64,000 bases of DNA. Origin: Citrobacter amalonaticus Y19 (GTDB lineage Bacteria > Pseudomonadota > Gammaproteobacteria > Enterobacterales > Enterobacteriaceae). A program made the position numbers and the translations under genes. The stretch is from contig NZ_CP011132.1 in NCBI RefSeq assembly GCF_000981805.1, forward strand, positions 5,084,001-5,148,000, given 5' to 3'. Position 1 is the stretch's first letter. Every line of letters starts with the position of its first letter. Under the pieces are notes generated by a model, which saw only the letters and a program-made list of their open reading frames with translations, was not told the origin of the DNA and did not search any database. Positions 60,044-64,000 of the stretch are shown in pieces.

Positions 60044-61300
60044 ATGGCGTGGAATCAGCCCGGTAATAACGGACAAGACCGCGACCCGTGGGGAAGCAGC
60101 AAACCAGGCGGCAACTCTGAGGGAAATGGAAACAAAGGTGGTCGCGAGCAGGGCCCACCTGATCTCGATGACATCTTTCGCAAACTGAGTAAAAAACTCG
60201 GTGGTCTGGGGGGCGGTAAAGGTACCGGCTCTGGCGGCGGAAGTTCATCGCAAGGCCCGCGTCCGCATCTGGGCGGACGTGTTGTCACCATCGCGGCGGC
60301 AGCTATCGTCATTATTTGGGCGGCAAGCGGTTTCTACACCATCAAAGAAGCAGAACGCGGCGTGGTGACACGCTTCGGTAAGTTCAGCCATCTGGTTGAA
60401 CCGGGCCTGAACTGGAAGCCGACGTTTATCGACGAGGTAACGCCGGTGAACGTGGAAGCCGTCCGCGAACTGGCCGCTTCCGGTGTGATGCTGACCTCGG
60501 ATGAGAACGTCGTGCGCGTTGAGATGAACGTGCAGTACCGTATCACCGATCCGCAGAAATACCTGTTTAGCGTGACCAGTGCGGATGACAGCCTGCGTCA
60601 GGCGACCGACAGCGCACTGCGTGGCGTGATCGGTAAATACACCATGGACCGTATCCTGACCGAAGGGCGTACCGTTATTCGTAGCGATACCCAGCGTGAA
60701 CTGGAAGAGACTATTCGTCCGTACAACATGGGTATTACCCTGCTGGACGTCAACTTCCAGGCTGCGCGTCCGCCGGAAGAGGTGAAAGCGGCGTTTGACG
60801 ATGCGATTGCTGCACGTGAGAACGAACAGCAGTACATCCGTGAAGCAGAAGCGTATACCAACGAAGTTCAGCCGCGTGCGAACGGTCAGGCACAGCGTAT
60901 CCTTGAAGAGGCGCGCGCCTACAGAACGCAAACTATCCTGGAAGCACAGGGGGAAGTGGCGCGCTTTGCTAAGATCCTGCCGGAATATAAAGCCGCACCG
61001 CAGATTACTCGCGAGCGTCTGTATATCGAGACGATGGAAAAAGTGTTGAGCCATACCCGTAAAGTGTTGGTTAACGATAAAGGTGGCAATCTGATGGTTC
61101 TGCCATTGGATCAGATGCTGAAAGGCGGGAGCACGCCAGCGGCAAAGAGCGATAGCGGTTCAAACCTGCTGCGCCTGCCTTCCACGTCTTCTTCCAGCAG
61201 CACCGGAGCAAGCAACACCTCGTCCACCAGTCAGGGCGATATTATGGACCAACGCCGCGCCAACGCGCAGCGTAACGACTACCAGCGTCAGGGGGAATAA
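60044..61300 (+). CDS. hflK: FtsH protease modulator HflK
   Basis: A 418-residue SPFH-family membrane protein. Gly/Asn-rich cytoplasmic N-terminus (1-75), one membrane helix (VVTIAAAAIVIIWAASGFYT), periplasmic SPFH domain, then a Ser-rich C-terminal tail. Forms the HflKC cage around FtsH. Followed 2 bases later by hflC. Confidence 0.97.
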   Translation: MAWNQPGNNGQDRDPWGSSKPGGNSEGNGNKGGREQGPPDLDDIFRKLSKKLGGLGGGKGTGSGGGSSSQGPRPHLGGRVVTIAAAAIVIIWAASGFYTIKEAERGVVTRFGKFSHLVEPGLNWKPTFIDEVTPVNVEAVRELAASGVMLTSDENVVRVEMNVQYRITDPQKYLFSVTSADDSLRQATDSALRGVIGKYTMDRILTEGRTVIRSDTQRELEETIRPYNMGITLLDVNFQAARPPEEVKAAFDDAIAARENEQQYIREAEAYTNEVQPRANGQAQRILEEARAYRTQTILEAQGEVARFAKILPEYKAAPQITRERLYIETMEKVLSHTRKVLVNDKGGNLMVLPLDQMLKGGSTPAAKSDSGSNLLRLPSTSSSSSTGASNTSSTSQGDIMDQRRANAQRNDYQRQGE

Positions 61301-61302
61301 CG

Positions 61303-62307
61303 ATGCGTAAGTCAGTTATTGCGATTATCATCATCGTGCTGGTAGTGCTGTACACCTCAATCTTCGTGGTGAAAGAAGGTGAGCGCGGAATTAAGTTCCA
61401 GTTCAGCAGTGTCGTGCGCGATGCTGACAAAAAACCGTTGATTTATGAGCCAGGTCTGCACTTTAAGGTTCCCTTTATTCAGTCGGTGAAAATGCTCGAC
61501 GCGCGTATCCAGACGATGGATAACCAGGCCGATCGCTTTGTCACCAAAGAGAAGAAAGACCTGATTGTCGACTCTTACATCAAGTGGCGCATCAGCGATT
61601 TCAGCCGTTACTTCCTGGCGACGGGCGGCGGCGATATTTCTCAGGCCGAAGTGTTGTTGAAACGTAAGTTCTCTGACCGTTTGCGTTCTGAGATTGGTCG
61701 TCTGGATGTGAAAGACATCGTGACCGACTCCCGTGGTCGTCTGACCCTGGAAGTTCGTGACGCGCTGAACTCTGGTTCTGCCGGAACGGAAGACGAAGTG
61801 GCGACGCCGGCTGCGGATAACGCGATTGCAGAAGCCGCTGAGCGCGTGACCGCAGAAACCAATGGTAAAGTGCCGGTGATCAACCCGAACAGTATGGCGG
61901 CGCTGGGGATCGAAGTTGTCGACGTACGGATCAAGCAGATCAACCTGCCGACCGAAGTGTCTGAAGCGATCTACAACCGTATGCGCGCTGAGCGTGAAGC
62001 GGTAGCGCGTCGTCACCGTTCGCAAGGTCAGGAAGAAGCGGAAAAACTGCGCGCGACAGCCGACTATGAAGTGACCAAAACGCTGGCGGAAGCTGAGCGT
62101 CAGGGTCGTATCATGCGCGGTGAAGGGGATGCTGAAGCGGCGAAACTGTTTGCCGATGCGTTCAGCCAGGATCCTGACTTCTACGCCTTTATTCGTAGCC
62201 TGCGCGCTTACGAGAAGAGCTTCGAAGGCAATCAGGATGTCATGATCATGAGCCCGGACAGCGATTTCTTCCGCTACATGAAGACACCGAGCACCGCAAC
62301 GCGATAA
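61303..62307 (+). CDS. hflC: FtsH protease modulator HflC
   Basis: A 334-residue partner of HflK with N-terminal membrane helix (MRKSVIAIIIIVLVVLYTSI) and SPFH/prohibitin domain with helical C-terminal part (EAEKLRATADYEVTKTLAEA). Length equals E. coli. Confidence 0.98.
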   Translation: MRKSVIAIIIIVLVVLYTSIFVVKEGERGIKFQFSSVVRDADKKPLIYEPGLHFKVPFIQSVKMLDARIQTMDNQADRFVTKEKKDLIVDSYIKWRISDFSRYFLATGGGDISQAEVLLKRKFSDRLRSEIGRLDVKDIVTDSRGRLTLEVRDALNSGSAGTEDEVATPAADNAIAEAAERVTAETNGKVPVINPNSMAALGIEVVDVRIKQINLPTEVSEAIYNRMRAEREAVARRHRSQGQEEAEKLRATADYEVTKTLAEAERQGRIMRGEGDAEAAKLFADAFSQDPDFYAFIRSLRAYEKSFEGNQDVMIMSPDSDFFRYMKTPSTATR

Positions 62308-62340
62308 TATCGCGCCAACGGTTTTAGGTTAGACGCATAA

Positions 62341-62381
62341 AACCACCAGCATCTTCAGGGATGCGGTGGTTTTCTTTTTTA
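62341..62381 (+). terminator. hflKC terminator
   Basis: AACCACCAGCATC...GATGCGGTGGTT followed by TTCTTTTTT, the strong end of the long miaA-hfq-hfl transcript; yjeT starts just after it. Confidence 0.9.
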
Positions 62382-62393
62382 TAAGGACGTCCA

Positions 62394-62591
62394 ATGAACT
62401 CAACAATCTGGCTGGCGCTTGCCCTGGTGTTAGTGCTTGAAGGGTTAGGCCCGATGCTCTATCCGCGAGCATGGAAGAAGATGATTTCTGCCATGACGCA
62501 GTTGCCCGAAAATACTTTGCGTCGTTTTGGCGGCGGACTTGTGGTTGCGGGCGTTGTGGTCTACTACATGTTGAGGAAAACGATTGGCTGA
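62394..62591 (+). CDS. yjeT: YjeT family inner-membrane protein (DUF2065)
   Basis: A 65-residue protein with two membrane helices (IWLALALVLVLEGLGPMLY; GGGLVVAGVVVYYML), same length as E. coli YjeT. Function unknown; conserved between hflC and purA. Confidence 0.93.
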   Translation: MNSTIWLALALVLVLEGLGPMLYPRAWKKMISAMTQLPENTLRRFGGGLVVAGVVVYYMLRKTIG

Positions 62592-62658
62592 TCAAAAAGT
62601 GTGCGAAATTAGCTGATTTTTGCATGCAAAAAGTGCTGTATATCTGAAAAAGCGATGG

Positions 62659-62688
62659 TAGAATCCATTTTTAAGCAAACGGTGATTT
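62659..62688 (+). promoter_or_regulatory. purA promoter -10 and PurR-like operator
   Basis: TAGAAT (62659-62664) is a likely -10. AAGCAAACGGTGATTT (62673-62688) has a good PurR half site (GCAAACG) and a poor second half, consistent with weak purine repression of purA. Confidence 0.5.
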
Positions 62689-62694
62689 TGAAAA

Positions 62695-63993
62695 ATGGGT
62701 AACAACGTCGTCGTACTGGGCACCCAATGGGGTGACGAAGGTAAAGGAAAGATCGTCGATCTTCTGACTGAACGGGCTAAATATGTTGTACGCTACCAGG
62801 GCGGTCACAACGCAGGCCATACTCTCGTAATCAACGGTGAAAAAACCGTCCTCCATCTTATTCCATCAGGTATTCTCCGCGAGAACGTCATCAGCATCAT
62901 CGGTAACGGTGTTGTGCTGTCTCCGGCTGCGCTGATGAAAGAGATGAAAGGACTGGAAGATCGTGGCGTCCCTGTTCGCGAGCGTCTGCTGCTGTCTGAA
63001 GCATGCCCGCTGATTCTGGACTACCACGTCGCGCTGGATAACGCGCGTGAGAAAGCACGTGGCGCGAAAGCGATCGGCACTACTGGTCGTGGTATCGGGC
63101 CGGCTTACGAAGACAAAGTCGCACGTCGCGGTCTGCGCGTTGGTGATCTGTTCGACAAAGCCACCTTCGCTGAAAAACTGAAAGAAGTGATGGAATATCA
63201 CAACTTCCAGCTGGTTAACTTCTACAAAGTTGACGCAGTTGACTACCAGACAGTGCTGGATGATGTGATGGCGGTTGCCGACATCCTGACTTCAATGGTG
63301 GTTGATGTTTCCGATCTGCTAGACCAGGCGCGCAAGCGTGGCGATTTCGTCATGTTCGAAGGTGCGCAGGGTACGTTGCTGGATGTCGACCACGGTACCT
63401 ATCCGTACGTAACCTCCTCTAACACCACTGCGGGTGGCGTAGCGACCGGCTCAGGCCTGGGGCCGCGTTATGTGGATTACGTTCTGGGTATCATCAAAGC
63501 TTACTCCACTCGTGTGGGCGCGGGTCCGTTCCCGACTGAGCTGTTTGATGATGTCGGTGAGTTCCTGTGCAAGCAAGGTAATGAATATGGCGCCACTACC
63601 GGTCGTCGTCGTCGTACCGGCTGGCTGGACTCCGTTGCTGTGCGTCGTGCGGTACAGATCAACTCCCTGTCGGGCTTCTGCCTGACCAAACTGGACGTAC
63701 TGGACGGTTTGAAAGAGGTGAAAATCTGTGTCGCTTATCGTATGCCGGATGGCCGTGAAGTGACCACGACACCGCTGGCGGCTGACGATTGGGAAGGTAT
63801 CGAGCCGATTTATGAAACCATGCCGGGCTGGTCTGAATCCACCTTCGGCGTGAAAACGCGTAGCGGTTTGCCACAGGCAGCGCTGAACTACATTAAGCGT
63901 ATCGAAGAACTGACCGGTGTGCCGATTGATATTATCTCTACCGGCCCGGATCGTACTGAGACCATGATTCTGCGTGACCCGTTCGACGCATAA
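62695..63993 (+). CDS. purA: adenylosuccinate synthetase
   Basis: A 432-residue GTP-dependent enzyme that makes adenylosuccinate from IMP and aspartate. GTP loop GTQWGDEGKGKIVDLL; IMP region GGHNAGHTLV; GTTGRGIGPAYEDKVARRG; base contact TKLDVLDGL. Complete; ends just before the right edge of the window. Confidence 0.98.
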   Translation: MGNNVVVLGTQWGDEGKGKIVDLLTERAKYVVRYQGGHNAGHTLVINGEKTVLHLIPSGILRENVISIIGNGVVLSPAALMKEMKGLEDRGVPVRERLLLSEACPLILDYHVALDNAREKARGAKAIGTTGRGIGPAYEDKVARRGLRVGDLFDKATFAEKLKEVMEYHNFQLVNFYKVDAVDYQTVLDDVMAVADILTSMVVDVSDLLDQARKRGDFVMFEGAQGTLLDVDHGTYPYVTSSNTTAGGVATGSGLGPRYVDYVLGIIKAYSTRVGAGPFPTELFDDVGEFLCKQGNEYGATTGRRRRTGWLDSVAVRRAVQINSLSGFCLTKLDVLDGLKEVKICVAYRMPDGREVTTTPLAADDWEGIEPIYETMPGWSESTFGVKTRSGLPQAALNYIKRIEELTGVPIDIISTGPDRTETMILRDPFDA

Positions 63994-64000
63994 TTTTGGT

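Overview
The window is enterobacterial chromosome. The right two thirds (about 23.2-64 kb) follow the Escherichia/Salmonella/Citrobacter backbone gene for gene: pheU, yjdC, dsbD, cutA, dcuA, aspA, fxsA, yjeH, groES-groEL, yjeI, yjeJ, epmB, efp, ecnA-ecnB, sugE, blc, frdDCBA, epmA, mscM-psd, rsgA, orn, three tRNA-Gly, queG, nnr-tsaE-amiB-mutL-miaA-hfq-hflX-hflK-hflC, yjeT, purA. A LuxR-type gene of the Citrobacter ecnR (entR) kind sits between ecnB and sugE, and no ampC lies between frdD and blc. Both point to a Citrobacter-like host of a lineage without ampC at this locus. Species cannot be fixed from this alone.

The left part (1 to about 23.2 kb) looks like the end of an integrative conjugative element (ICE) in the tRNA-Phe gene pheU, the site also used by SPI-7-type islands. 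Next to the tRNA lie a tyrosine integrase and a TraI_2 (MobH-type) relaxase homologue that seems to have lost its catalytic histidines. Further left is a minus-strand block with a TraF-type outer-membrane protein, a lipoprotein, a membrane protein and unknowns. Then comes a plus-strand array of seven small accessory genes (unknowns, DUF3085-like, ArdC-like antirestriction, a frameshifted DUF1281-like gene, an N-6 methylase-like gene). Each of the seven has its own structured leader that can either hide or free the ribosome binding site. Two copies of another structured, covarying repeat flank a second tyrosine recombinase.

The far left carries respiratory cargo. An ArsR-type repressor (cut by the window edge) diverges from a B-C-A-D operon related to tetrathionate/selenate/arsenate reductases: an Fe-S subunit, an NrfD-type membrane subunit, a Tat-exported 1008-residue molybdopterin subunit and a TorD-like chaperone. 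A good FNR box is placed for a class II promoter. An IS3-family element (IS407-type, 4-bp target duplication CCTA) splits the Fe-S subunit gene just after its Tat signal.

In the core, stress and quality-control genes (groESL, hfq, hflX, hflK-hflC, mutL, miaA), anaerobic C4-dicarboxylate metabolism (aspA, dcuA, frdABCD) and the EF-P modification set (efp, epmA, epmB) dominate. Regulatory sites seen include the sigma-32 groE promoter, a guanidine-II riboswitch before sugE, an FNR-like site at frdA, the strong promoter of the glycine tRNAs and a probable datA locus between the tRNAs and queG.
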